Source: Cellvibrionaceae bacterium (GTDB lineage: Bacteria > Pseudomonadota > Gammaproteobacteria > Pseudomonadales > Cellvibrionaceae). Taken from it: a stretch of DNA of 64,000 nt. The notes under the pieces are model-generated. The model was given only the letters and a program-made list of their open reading frames with translations, did not search any database and was not told where the DNA came from. Within the stretch, counting starts at the first letter, position 1; every line of letters begins with the position of its first letter. Below are positions 1 to 7,798 of the stretch, in pieces. Made by a program: the position numbers and the translations under genes. The DNA lies in the NCBI GenBank assembly GCA_021151825.1, contig JAGKWQ010000003.1, positions 124,001 to 188,000 on the forward strand. Reading direction: 5' to 3'.

Positions 1-200
1 GACGCATTACAGGCAGCAAAACCATGGGCCAGGTTAGCGCACCCCAGATGGTGACGAGCAGGACCATTGCTGCGGAATTTATCTACGCGCGCCAGATAGG
101 CGGCACGGGTGTCTTTGCTGCGAGCGATAATGCGCTCGGTAATTGCAACAAGTCTTGGATCTGTAGCTAACACGTCAGTCATGGGAATACCATTGCTCAT
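1..200 (-). CDS. edd: 6-phosphogluconate dehydratase, N-terminal part (cut by window edge)
   Basis: Translating the minus strand from ATG at 200 gives about 66 residues matching the start of Edd, with the blocks ERIIARSKDTRAAYLARVD and LGCANLAHGFAACN, which resemble the E. coli enzyme closely. Edd dehydrates 6-phosphogluconate to 2-keto-3-deoxy-6-phosphogluconate in the cytoplasmic Entner-Doudoroff pathway and carries a 4Fe-4S cluster. A second in-frame ATG lies at 182, but only the ATG at 200 has an AGG-containing stretch upstream. It reads the same way as pgi, 188 bases upstream, so both act on hexose phosphates. The rest lies outside the window. Confidence 0.88.
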   Translation of the reverse strand, partial: MSNGIPMTDVLATDPRLVAITERIIARSKDTRAAYLARVDKFRSNGPARHHLGCANLAHGFAACNA

Positions 201-388
201 TGGGTCTGTACCTGTCACAAGCCCGTTTGCTTGTGAAGTCTGCGCGAATCAATCAACCCGCACATCGCGCCAGGTACATTGCCTGACGCGTTAGTCTTGT
301 GTCTCTCGGCTTAGCAGCACTTTGGACACAAATCCAAAATGCCGCTGTATCTTTACCGTTTTTTATAAACGTTTTATAACGGCCTGGC

Positions 389-2053
389 TTATTTATTCGC
401 TTTGGCGCGCTTGTAGAAATCAATCAAATTACGGGTGGATGCATCGTGACCAGCGTTGGTTGCCTTGGACAGATCCAGCTCTGGCTGGATACCTGCTGCC
501 AGTACTTTGCCCAGCTCAACACCCCACTGATCAAATGAGTGAATGCGCCAGATGATACCTTGAACAAAGATTTTGTGCTCATAAAGCGCAATCAAGGCAC
601 CTAATGTACGGGCATCTACTTTATTCAGCAGGATGGTGTTGGTCGGGCGATTGCCGCGATGCACCTTGTGCTCGACAATCTCTTCAATTCGCGCCGGGCT
701 TACCCCTTTAGCCGTCAGATCGCGACGGACCTGATCCGCATCACTCCCCTGCATTAACGCCTGGGTTTGGGCAAAGAAGTTGGCCATTAACGCATCATGA
801 TGACCCTCAACAACAATATTTGGAGTCACTGAACCGATAAAATCGGCAGGGATAATATCAGTGCCCTGATGCAACATTTGATAGAACGCGTGCTGACCGT
901 TGATACCAACCTCACCCCACACCAGCGGAACACTGGCATAAGAAATTTGTTCGCCCGCCCAGTTGACGGATTTACCGTTACTTTCCATTTCCGCCTGCTG
1001 CATATAAGCAGGGAAACGATGTAAACATTGATCATAAGGCAGCAATGCATGGGCAGGGTAATTCAGGAAATTGCGATTCCAGATTCCCACCAACGCCAGC
1101 ATCACCGGAGCATTTTCCGCCAATGGCGCGGTTTGGAAATGTTGGTCCATTTCATAAGCGCCTTGCAGCAGCTCATCAAACAGCTCATATCCCAGGAACA
1201 ACACAATCGGCAGACCAATAGCGGACCACAGGGAGAAGCGACCACCAACCCAATCCCACATATCGAAGATATTTTCTTCCGCGATACCAAATGCCGTTAC
1301 CAGTTTACGATTGGTTGAAACCGCAACGAAATGCTTGGCAATTGCCGCTTTATCGCCTGCTGCCGCCATAAACCATTTCTCTGCCGTGCTGGCATTAGTC
1401 ATAGTTTCCTGGGTGGTAAAGGTTTTGGAAGATATAACAAACAATGTGGTTTCAGGGTTCAATCCTTCCAACACTTCTGCAATCTGCACGCCATCAATAT
1501 TAGAGGCGAAATGAATATTGAAACGCTTGTCGCTGTAAGCCTTAAGCGCTTCACAGGCCATCAAAGGACCAAGGTTCGAACCACCAATACCAATACTGAC
1601 GATATCGGTGATGGTTTTGCCGGTATAACCGGTCCATGCACCTGAACGCAATTTTTCGCTCAGTTTGCGCATGCGCTCCAGTTCGGCGTTAATTGCCGGG
1701 CGAGCATCGGCGCCATCAATCAGGATTGGTTGGGATGATTTATCACGCAGGGCAACGTGCATAACAGCACGATCTTCAGTGGCATTGATATGCTCACCGG
1801 CAAACATGCGGCTGCGCCATGCCTCAACGTCAGACTCTTTGGCCAGAGCCAATAAGGCCGCCTTGGTTTCGTCGGTAATCAGGTTTTTGGAGTAATCAAA
1901 CAGGAGACTGGAAAGTTGCAGGGAGAACTTGTCAAAGCGCTTATCATCCGCCGCAAACAGCGTTTTCATGTGCTGCGTTTTCAACTGGGCGGCATGGGTA
2001 CTCAGGGCTTTCCAGGAAGGTAAATCAGTGGGACGAAGGTTTGGATTAGTCAT
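389..2053 (-). CDS. pgi: Glucose-6-phosphate isomerase
   Basis: The 554-residue product is a full-length phosphoglucose isomerase that interconverts glucose-6-phosphate and fructose-6-phosphate in the cytoplasm. Visible family signatures include SIGIGGSNLGPLMACEAL near residue 150, FVISSKTFTTQETMTNA near 210, DWVGGRFSLWSAIGLP near 270 and the C-terminal SFDQWGVELGKVLA block. The start ATG at 2053 is preceded by GGAG seven bases upstream. The next gene in the same direction is edd, so the enzyme probably feeds or recycles carbon for the Entner-Doudoroff route. No convincing terminator separates it from edd. Confidence 0.97.
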   Translation of the reverse strand: MTNPNLRPTDLPSWKALSTHAAQLKTQHMKTLFAADDKRFDKFSLQLSSLLFDYSKNLITDETKAALLALAKESDVEAWRSRMFAGEHINATEDRAVMHVALRDKSSQPILIDGADARPAINAELERMRKLSEKLRSGAWTGYTGKTITDIVSIGIGGSNLGPLMACEALKAYSDKRFNIHFASNIDGVQIAEVLEGLNPETTLFVISSKTFTTQETMTNASTAEKWFMAAAGDKAAIAKHFVAVSTNRKLVTAFGIAEENIFDMWDWVGGRFSLWSAIGLPIVLFLGYELFDELLQGAYEMDQHFQTAPLAENAPVMLALVGIWNRNFLNYPAHALLPYDQCLHRFPAYMQQAEMESNGKSVNWAGEQISYASVPLVWGEVGINGQHAFYQMLHQGTDIIPADFIGSVTPNIVVEGHHDALMANFFAQTQALMQGSDADQVRRDLTAKGVSPARIEEIVEHKVHRGNRPTNTILLNKVDARTLGALIALYEHKIFVQGIIWRIHSFDQWGVELGKVLAAGIQPELDLSKATNAGHDASTRNLIDFYKRAKANK

Positions 2054-2613
2054 TTACTACTCCGCAAACAAATTGCATAGATGGCATTCCTAAAAACAGG
2101 TGGTTGATTCCTATTGTCGTTGTTAGTTAATGCTGTTAGTGGTACCAGGACCGAATGGGCAGGTCTACGCCTTTTGCAACACGCTATTACCGACATTTTT
2201 GCCTACAATGGAAAGGATAAACTTCCTACACCAAAACGCCCTTGCAAACATGTCATCCTAGATTTTCGCCTTATCAAAGAGAGACTCTAATAAAAAGCAG
2301 CCGACTCATGAAACTTTCGCAAAAACCGGGGAAAAATCCCTGAAAAATTTCCGCAGCAGCAAACAAAAATTGTCCGGCGCAAAAAGGCCGCTATGATAGG
2401 CAGATGGGTTTTAGGTGTCAATTAAACCACAAGCTGTACCTCGGCATCGAAACACTCGATTACCATGAAATTTACACAAGTAATTCGACAAAACTCTCCA
2501 TGATTCAGCACTCCACTTTTTAAGGCATTTAATACACCAGACAAAACAATCCACCTGACAATTTTTTATTTTCAATTCACAAATTTTGCCGAAGACCACA
2601 GGAAAGATCGATT
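2054..2613. other. Divergent intergenic region between pgi and the GH84 gene
   Basis: This 560-base stretch separates two divergent genes and must hold both promoters. It is A/T-rich in its right half. I see no RNA gene, no clear operator dyad and no credible reading frame; the short frame on the minus strand at 2411-2599 has no ribosome-binding site and no recognisable sequence. Confidence 0.5.
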
Positions 2614-3714
2614 ATGCGCAATACCTCACTGGCAGAGAACAAAAACCATACAACACCCATCGGCGTGATTGAAGGTTTTTTCGGCAAACATTGGAGTTGG
2701 GAAACTCGCGCTGCTTATGCAATTTTTTTTGCACAACATAAGTTCAACTTTTATATTTACGCACCAAAAAGCGACAAACACTTGCGTAAACACTGGCAAC
2801 AGGATTGGCCAAGTACAGAAAAAAAATTGTTACAGTCATTGCGTGAAACCTATCGCAATGCAAATGTTGATTTTGGGATAGGTCTAAGTCCTCACGAAAT
2901 CTATCTGGATGCTTCACGCGATCAGCGTCAGCTACTTACACAGCGAATTCAACAAATTAATACTCTGGAACCAGATACTCTCTGCATTTTATTTGATGAT
3001 ATGCGTGGTGATATTCCTGGCCTGGCGCAAATCCAGATCGACATTGCCCATCAGGCAGCACAAGTATCAACGGCAAAGAAAATAATTTTTTGCCCAACCT
3101 ATTACAGCTTTGATCCAGTACTGGAAAAAGTCTTTGGAACTATGCCAGAAAATTATTGGCAAACTTTTGCCAATAAGCTGGACCCGGGAATCGATGTTTT
3201 TTGGACTGGTGAAAAAGTATGTTCGCCTTGCTATTCTCAAATACATTTAGACGAAGTAACTGATTTGCTCGGACGCAAACCTTTTTTATGGGATAACTAT
3301 CCGGTTAACGACGGAGCGGTAAAATCAAATTTATTGCAATTGCGGGCCGTCAATAAAGAGCATGCGTTATTGGATGGAAAAATCGCCGGGCACGCACTTA
3401 ACCCTATGAATCAGGCATGGTTATCACAAGTTCCACTGGCAAGTTTACCCATCGCTTATCAGCAAAAAAATAACTACGATAACAGTAAAGTTTTTGAGCA
3501 ACTATGCGTATCGCTTTGCGGTGAAAAACTTGCAATAGAGTTACTCAATGACATTGAGCAACTCCAGGATATGGGATTAAAAAATCTAACGGATATAGAG
3601 AAGCTTGCTTTACTCAAAAAATATAAAAATTTTCCGAACAATAACTATGCGCAAGAGATTGTTGACTGGCTTAATGGCGAATATCAATTTGATCCCGCGT
3701 GTTTAACAGAGTAA
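2614..3714 (+). CDS. Glycoside hydrolase family 84 protein (beta-N-acetylglucosaminidase-like)
   Basis: The N-terminus carries the GH84 signature GVIEGFFGKHWSW (residues 17-29), and the catalytic aspartate pair sits in ILFDDMRGD (D128, D129). Family members cleave beta-N-acetylglucosamine from glycans or O-GlcNAc-modified proteins by substrate-assisted catalysis. At 366 residues it is essentially the catalytic barrel alone, without accessory binding domains. No signal peptide is visible, so the protein is probably cytoplasmic, unlike the secreted clostridial and Bacteroides members. AGGAAAG precedes the ATG. It converges on the esterase gene with no spacer. The natural substrate cannot be told from sequence. 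Confidence 0.87.
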   Translation: MRNTSLAENKNHTTPIGVIEGFFGKHWSWETRAAYAIFFAQHKFNFYIYAPKSDKHLRKHWQQDWPSTEKKLLQSLRETYRNANVDFGIGLSPHEIYLDASRDQRQLLTQRIQQINTLEPDTLCILFDDMRGDIPGLAQIQIDIAHQAAQVSTAKKIIFCPTYYSFDPVLEKVFGTMPENYWQTFANKLDPGIDVFWTGEKVCSPCYSQIHLDEVTDLLGRKPFLWDNYPVNDGAVKSNLLQLRAVNKEHALLDGKIAGHALNPMNQAWLSQVPLASLPIAYQQKNNYDNSKVFEQLCVSLCGEKLAIELLNDIEQLQDMGLKNLTDIEKLALLKKYKNFPNNNYAQEIVDWLNGEYQFDPACLTE

Positions 3715-4383
3715 TTAGTTTGCCAAACGCTGTTGTAGCCATTGCGATATAGCTACTACTTGCTCACCACACAGGGTGTGTTCCATCGCATAGGTTTCAT
3801 AACTCACATTTCCACTAAACTTTTGCACAAACTGAAAAGCACGCTCACCCAGGATGGGCGCAACAATTGGATCGCGTGTACCGTGCTGAATTAATATCGG
3901 AGTATTTTTATTCACTTCATTAATATTGATACTGCTGCTGGTTGCAAAATAGCTGGATAATACCAAAAAACCACCTAAGGGCTTATCGAAGGTATAACCG
4001 GCTTGATAAACCACTGCTCCGCCCTGCGAAAAACCGGCAAGAATAATTCGCTCACTGGCGACGCCACGCTCCAGCTCGCGTTGAATTAAATCCTGTACGG
4101 AAATCGCACTTGCAATTAATTGCGCTTCATCAATTTTTCGTTCCAGATTCATTTCCAGAATGTCATACCAGGCCGGCATAAAATAACCTGCATTTACGGT
4201 GACCGGAATTTGAGGGGCATGGGGGAATATGAAGCGGATGGATAACGAATCTGGCAATTGTAGCTCAGGCACTAATGGTGCAAAGTCATGACCATCAGCG
4301 CCTAAACCATGTAACCAGATGACACTGGCAGTGGCCGGTATGTCAGCAAAGCTCTCAATTTCAATACAAGGTAAATAAGTCAT
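3715..4383 (-). CDS. Carboxylesterase/phospholipase of the alpha/beta-hydrolase fold
   Basis: The 222-residue protein matches the acyl-protein thioesterase/carboxylesterase family. The oxyanion-side motif WLHGLGADGHDF lies near residues 23-34, the nucleophile is S119 in GFSQGG, and the acid and base are D171 (GTRDPIV) and H202 (MEHTLC). Such enzymes hydrolyse short acyl esters or lysophospholipids in the cytoplasm. There is no signal peptide. Its stop codon abuts the stop of the convergent GH84 gene. The precise substrate is unknown. Confidence 0.92.
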   Translation of the reverse strand: MTYLPCIEIESFADIPATASVIWLHGLGADGHDFAPLVPELQLPDSLSIRFIFPHAPQIPVTVNAGYFMPAWYDILEMNLERKIDEAQLIASAISVQDLIQRELERGVASERIILAGFSQGGAVVYQAGYTFDKPLGGFLVLSSYFATSSSININEVNKNTPILIQHGTRDPIVAPILGERAFQFVQKFSGNVSYETYAMEHTLCGEQVVAISQWLQQRLAN

Positions 4384-4552
4384 AGCTGCCCTTTTCGCTT
4401 AATTTTTGAACTACCCAATAAAATTCCTGCATTTTTTGCTGCTTTATATCATTGCGTGATTACTGCAACACACACAGAGGATAAAACCACACTACACTAA
4501 CAACAGTTTTAAATATCACCCGCCAGCGCATCATTGAATGCTAAGGAACCTC

Positions 4553-5965
4553 ATGAGTAATCTCAACCCTAACCAACCTGAGCTACACGCTAACGGCGAA
4601 CACAAAACGATTGATGCATTAATTGCACCCATCGATCAATTAAATATTCTGTCCAAAATGGAAGTGGCCAAACTGCTGGACTCCAGCCAAAGCGGCCTCT
4701 ACAAATTATTTCGCAGCTGCTCCCTCGCAGTCCTCAATACCGGTAACGATCTGGATGATGGCAAAGAATTGCTGGAGCGTTATAAAGATTTTGATATCAG
4801 CATTGTGCAGGAAGAACGCGGCATCAAACTCGCTGTAAAAAATGCCCCGGCTAATGCTTTTGTTGATGACAAAATGATTCGCGGTATCAGCGAGCATTTG
4901 TTCACCGTATTGCGCGATGTGATTTACAACAACGATGAAATTAATGGCAACACCAAATTTAATTTGTTGTCCTCGGAAGGTATCACCGATGCGGTATTCC
5001 ATATGCTGCGCAATGCCAATTTATTAAAACCGGGGTTGGATCCTAACCTGGTAGTTTGTTGGGGCGGGCATTCCATCAATCGAATTGAATACGACTATAC
5101 CAAAGAAGTCGGATATCAACTCGGGTTGCGAAGCCTGGATATTTGCACCGGTTGCGGCCCTGGTGCCATGAAAGGCCCAATGAAAGGGGCAACTATCGGC
5201 CATGCCAAACAACGCATTAATAATGGCCGTTACATTGGTATCACAGAACCCGGCATTATTGCAGCGGAAGCACCAAATCCGATTGTGAATCAATTGGCGA
5301 TCATGCCCGACATTGAAAAACGCCTTGAAGCATTTGTGCGTGTGGGGCACGGCATTATTGTGTTTCCGGGCGGTGCCGGCACAACCGAAGAAATTCTTTA
5401 TATTCTTGGCATTCTGTTGCACCCGGAAAATAAAAATATCCCCTTCCCTTTAATTTTTACCGGCCCGGAAACCTCCGCTGAATATTTCCAACGGATCGAT
5501 AAATTTATTGGCGATACATTGGGTGAAGAAGCGCAATCACACTACAAAATCATTGTGAATGATCCAGATGCGGTAGCGCGCGAAATGAAAGAAGGCATCA
5601 AGAAAGTGCGCGAATTTCGCAAGTACAGCGATGATGCTTATTACTTCAACTGGCAATTGAAAATCAGCCCGGACTTACAACAGCCATTTATTCCAACCCA
5701 TGAAAATATGCGTAACCTTGAGTTGCATAAAAACCAGCCGGTCAATCAGTTGGCGGCAAATTTGCGCCGTGCTTTTTCTGGAATTGTGGCGGGCAATGTG
5801 AAGGAAGAAGGTATTCTGGCAATTGAGCAATTCGGCCATTTCGAATTACATGGTGATTATGAAATCATGCATCCGGTGGATGAACTACTGGAGTCCTTTG
5901 CTCGACAAAGCCGGATGAAATTACCAGGACGTGAGTACATACCCTGCTATAAAGTTATAAAGTGA
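4553..5965 (+). CDS. ppnN: Pyrimidine/purine nucleotide 5'-monophosphate nucleosidase PpnN (YgdH)
   Basis: The product (470 residues from this start) aligns along its full length with E. coli PpnN, which releases ribose-5-phosphate and free base from nucleoside monophosphates and is stimulated by (p)ppGpp. Diagnostic blocks are VVCWGGHSINRIEYDYTKE, CTGCGPGAMKGPMKGA and the LOG-type phosphate-binding motif FPGGAGTTEE. ATG at 4553 is chosen because TAAGGA lies five bases upstream; the longer frame from 4538 would place that site inside the gene. The C-terminal AFSGIVAGNVKEEGI block is conserved. It stands alone as a transcription unit. Confidence 0.95.
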   Translation: MSNLNPNQPELHANGEHKTIDALIAPIDQLNILSKMEVAKLLDSSQSGLYKLFRSCSLAVLNTGNDLDDGKELLERYKDFDISIVQEERGIKLAVKNAPANAFVDDKMIRGISEHLFTVLRDVIYNNDEINGNTKFNLLSSEGITDAVFHMLRNANLLKPGLDPNLVVCWGGHSINRIEYDYTKEVGYQLGLRSLDICTGCGPGAMKGPMKGATIGHAKQRINNGRYIGITEPGIIAAEAPNPIVNQLAIMPDIEKRLEAFVRVGHGIIVFPGGAGTTEEILYILGILLHPENKNIPFPLIFTGPETSAEYFQRIDKFIGDTLGEEAQSHYKIIVNDPDAVAREMKEGIKKVREFRKYSDDAYYFNWQLKISPDLQQPFIPTHENMRNLELHKNQPVNQLAANLRRAFSGIVAGNVKEEGILAIEQFGHFELHGDYEIMHPVDELLESFARQSRMKLPGREYIPCYKVIK

Positions 5966-5993
5966 TAACAATTTTTATCTTTTAGTTATAGGT

Positions 5994-6011
5994 TGTAGTC
6001 AATTTCCTACA
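5994..6011 (+). promoter_or_regulatory. GacA/UvrY-type upstream activating dyad
   Basis: The sequence TGTAGTCAATTTCCTACA is an 18-base dyad with intact TGTA and TACA ends, close to the GacA box TGTAAG-N6-CTTACA. It is centred about 55 bases before a GATAAT -10-like hexamer at 6056-6061, with no good -35 between them, as expected of an activator-dependent promoter. It precedes the GGA-rich RNA candidate. No binding data are available; the call rests on similarity and position. Confidence 0.55.
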
Positions 6012-6067
6012 AAACTTAGCGAACTTTGCGACTAGATCGTCAGCTGCCGGATCCGGATAATGGGAAC

Positions 6068-6285
6068 CATCAAGGAAGTAGACAATGATGTGTGCTGGCC
6101 AGGAAAGGTCAATGGATGCGCCCACCTATCAAGGATGCGATGCCTCGGGAGGCATCAAAGGACTGCACTAGCGCAGGAGGAACGGCGGTCAGGGATTACG
6201 AAAGGAAATTCGTCGCAAATTGACTACTTCGAACTAGGGACAGATTCTGTATGGGGCCGCTTATGCGGCCCCTACTCATTTATAG
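6068..6285 (+). ncRNA. Candidate Csr/Rsm-type regulatory RNA (CsrA/RsmA sponge)
   Basis: Between 6061 and 6252 the plus strand has 12 GGA triplets in about 190 bases, many as AGGA. Two hairpins present the same loop AGGAAA: GGCC/GGTC stem at 6097-6110 and ACGAA/TTCGT stem at 6198-6213. A third strong hairpin spans 6139-6156 (GATGCCT/AGGCATC). GGA in hairpin loops is the known recognition element of CsrA/RsmA, and CsrB, RsmY and RsmZ sequester that protein. A GacA-box-like dyad and -10 element lie upstream and a GC-rich hairpin ends the region. The exact 5' and 3' ends are estimates. No protein gene here is credible. Confidence 0.65.
6253..6272 (+). terminator. 3' hairpin of the GGA-rich RNA
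   Basis: An eight-base-pair stem GGGGCCGC/GCGGCCCC with loop TTAT closes the RNA candidate. The following bases are only moderately T-rich, so termination strength is uncertain. Confidence 0.6.
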
Positions 6286-6380
6286 GCCGTCATTTTTTAC
6301 TTGCGGCACCACTTATTAATAAGCCATTCTCACACCAAACCCGTTCACCGGGTAATTTCGCCCAATAAATCTCCCCCCAC

Positions 6381-6425
6381 AAAAAAGCCGGTTTACAAAG
6401 TGGCTCTCATCACTCTGCAACCGGC
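6381..6425 (-). terminator. Terminator of the DUF1552 operon
   Basis: Read on the minus strand, GCCGGTT pairs with AACCGGC around a long loop and is followed by six T residues. It lies about 90 bases after the DUF1552 stop codon. Confidence 0.65.
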
Positions 6426-6511
6426 CTGAAGAAACTTCCATGCTGTGAATCAAGCGATCCGCGACAGATCGCTGCTCTCGTTATTAACTATTAAATTTCG
6501 GCTATCCGCAC

Positions 6512-7756
6512 TTAGAAAAGCCCTGAAATAGTGGTACCACTCCAGTTTCTAAACAAGCTGCCGTTGGTACCCTGGTTAGCTTTCAAGCGCACACCTACCG
6601 TTTGGAACAGATTGACCTGGCTTAACCCGCCCACATCAATCACCCCACCGCGCACACCGCCGCCAGCAACCAGCATTGGACAGTTTTGACCGCTATGTGC
6701 ATCCACATTACCCATATCAGAAACCTGGGTTACCACGGTGGAATCCAACAGACCTTTTGCTTGCAATTTATCCAGCAGTTGCTGGGTAAGTTGCATGTAA
6801 TAGGTTACGTCCTGATCGTAAAAACCGGCGTAGTTCGGGTTGCCCTGGTTGTGGTGAGAATCATGCGATGGACGTGGTCTGTATGCACCCGTAGCGTCTT
6901 TGATGATGGCGCCGTCCAGAACATGAAGGTGCTCATCGGTACCAAAGGCAAGCGAAACCGAGTAGGACAAATTACAGCTCAATGCCAATACGGCAATATC
7001 TGTCATCAGCTTGGAGGTTGCATCGAAACCTATCGCGGAGGTATTGGTAATTGCCGTGCAACTGCCACCAGGATTAGTCGATGTGATTGTGCTTTCAAGT
7101 TCACGGATCGAGTTGAAGTGACTATCCAGTTTCTCTTTCTCGTGCTGACCCAATTTTGCTTTCAGCTCATTAACTGCTTTGTAGTGCACATCCACGAGCG
7201 ATTTACGCGGAGCCACAGCACCACCGCCGCCTCCACCACCGCCGGAAAACAGAACATCGAGCGCTGCTTGTGGACTGGTGATAGTCGGGATACCGGCACT
7301 GTCACGCGACAATTCGGAAACTGCCGTGGTACCGAGATTTAACCACTTAACCGGTGCGTTGGAGTTTGCACTCAGGGTCTTACCCAGGTTTACATCGAAG
7401 CTTTGCTTGCCCCATGGGTTTGGATCATTGAAACGGTTGAACATCACACCGTGGCCACCGTTCATCATAGTGGCGTTTTTCAACAAGGCTATACGACCTG
7501 CTGCGTAGTGACTTTGCAATGGTGCAGTCTGGATTGGCAAGGTACTACCCGTCGGGAAGAACTTGGCCGGGGTACAACCACCGGGCATAAATACCGCCAC
7601 TGATTTGCCTGGACCGGTTTGCGCTTCCGCAACACGCGCCATCATCACGCCAGCCAACATACTGGACGCCTGGATTGCACCCAGGGCGATACCGGAACGC
7701 TTGATCACACCCAGGAAGTCCCGGCGTTCTTTATCGAAGCAATCTTTATATCTCAT
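6512..7756 (-). CDS. Tat-exported DUF1552 protein
   Basis: The 414-residue protein starts with a twin-arginine signal (RRDFLG near residue 11, then a hydrophobic stretch ending near AEAQ), so it should be folded in the cytoplasm and exported. The body, with FMPGGCTPAKFFP, LKNATMMNGGHG and GTDEHLHVLDG, matches DUF1552. This family usually sits beside DUF1592/DUF1588 planctomycete-type cytochrome proteins, and here it follows such a gene by 42 bases in the same direction. An eight-glycine run occupies roughly residues 171-178. Its biochemical role is unknown; context suggests a redox partner acting with the cellulose-binding cytochrome upstream. GGAG precedes the ATG. Confidence 0.88.
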   Translation of the reverse strand: MRYKDCFDKERRDFLGVIKRSGIALGAIQASSMLAGVMMARVAEAQTGPGKSVAVFMPGGCTPAKFFPTGSTLPIQTAPLQSHYAAGRIALLKNATMMNGGHGVMFNRFNDPNPWGKQSFDVNLGKTLSANSNAPVKWLNLGTTAVSELSRDSAGIPTITSPQAALDVLFSGGGGGGGGAVAPRKSLVDVHYKAVNELKAKLGQHEKEKLDSHFNSIRELESTITSTNPGGSCTAITNTSAIGFDATSKLMTDIAVLALSCNLSYSVSLAFGTDEHLHVLDGAIIKDATGAYRPRPSHDSHHNQGNPNYAGFYDQDVTYYMQLTQQLLDKLQAKGLLDSTVVTQVSDMGNVDAHSGQNCPMLVAGGGVRGGVIDVGGLSQVNLFQTVGVRLKANQGTNGSLFRNWSGTTISGLF

Positions 7757-7798
7757 TTTTTTGACTCCAATTCGTTAACAAGGAGAATGGAGCGCGCA

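Noticed and set aside
6060..6368. Plus-strand reading frame of 102 codons over the GGA-rich region
   Set aside because: It overlaps the hairpins, dyad and terminator of the RNA candidate, has no ribosome-binding site and no recognisable protein sequence.
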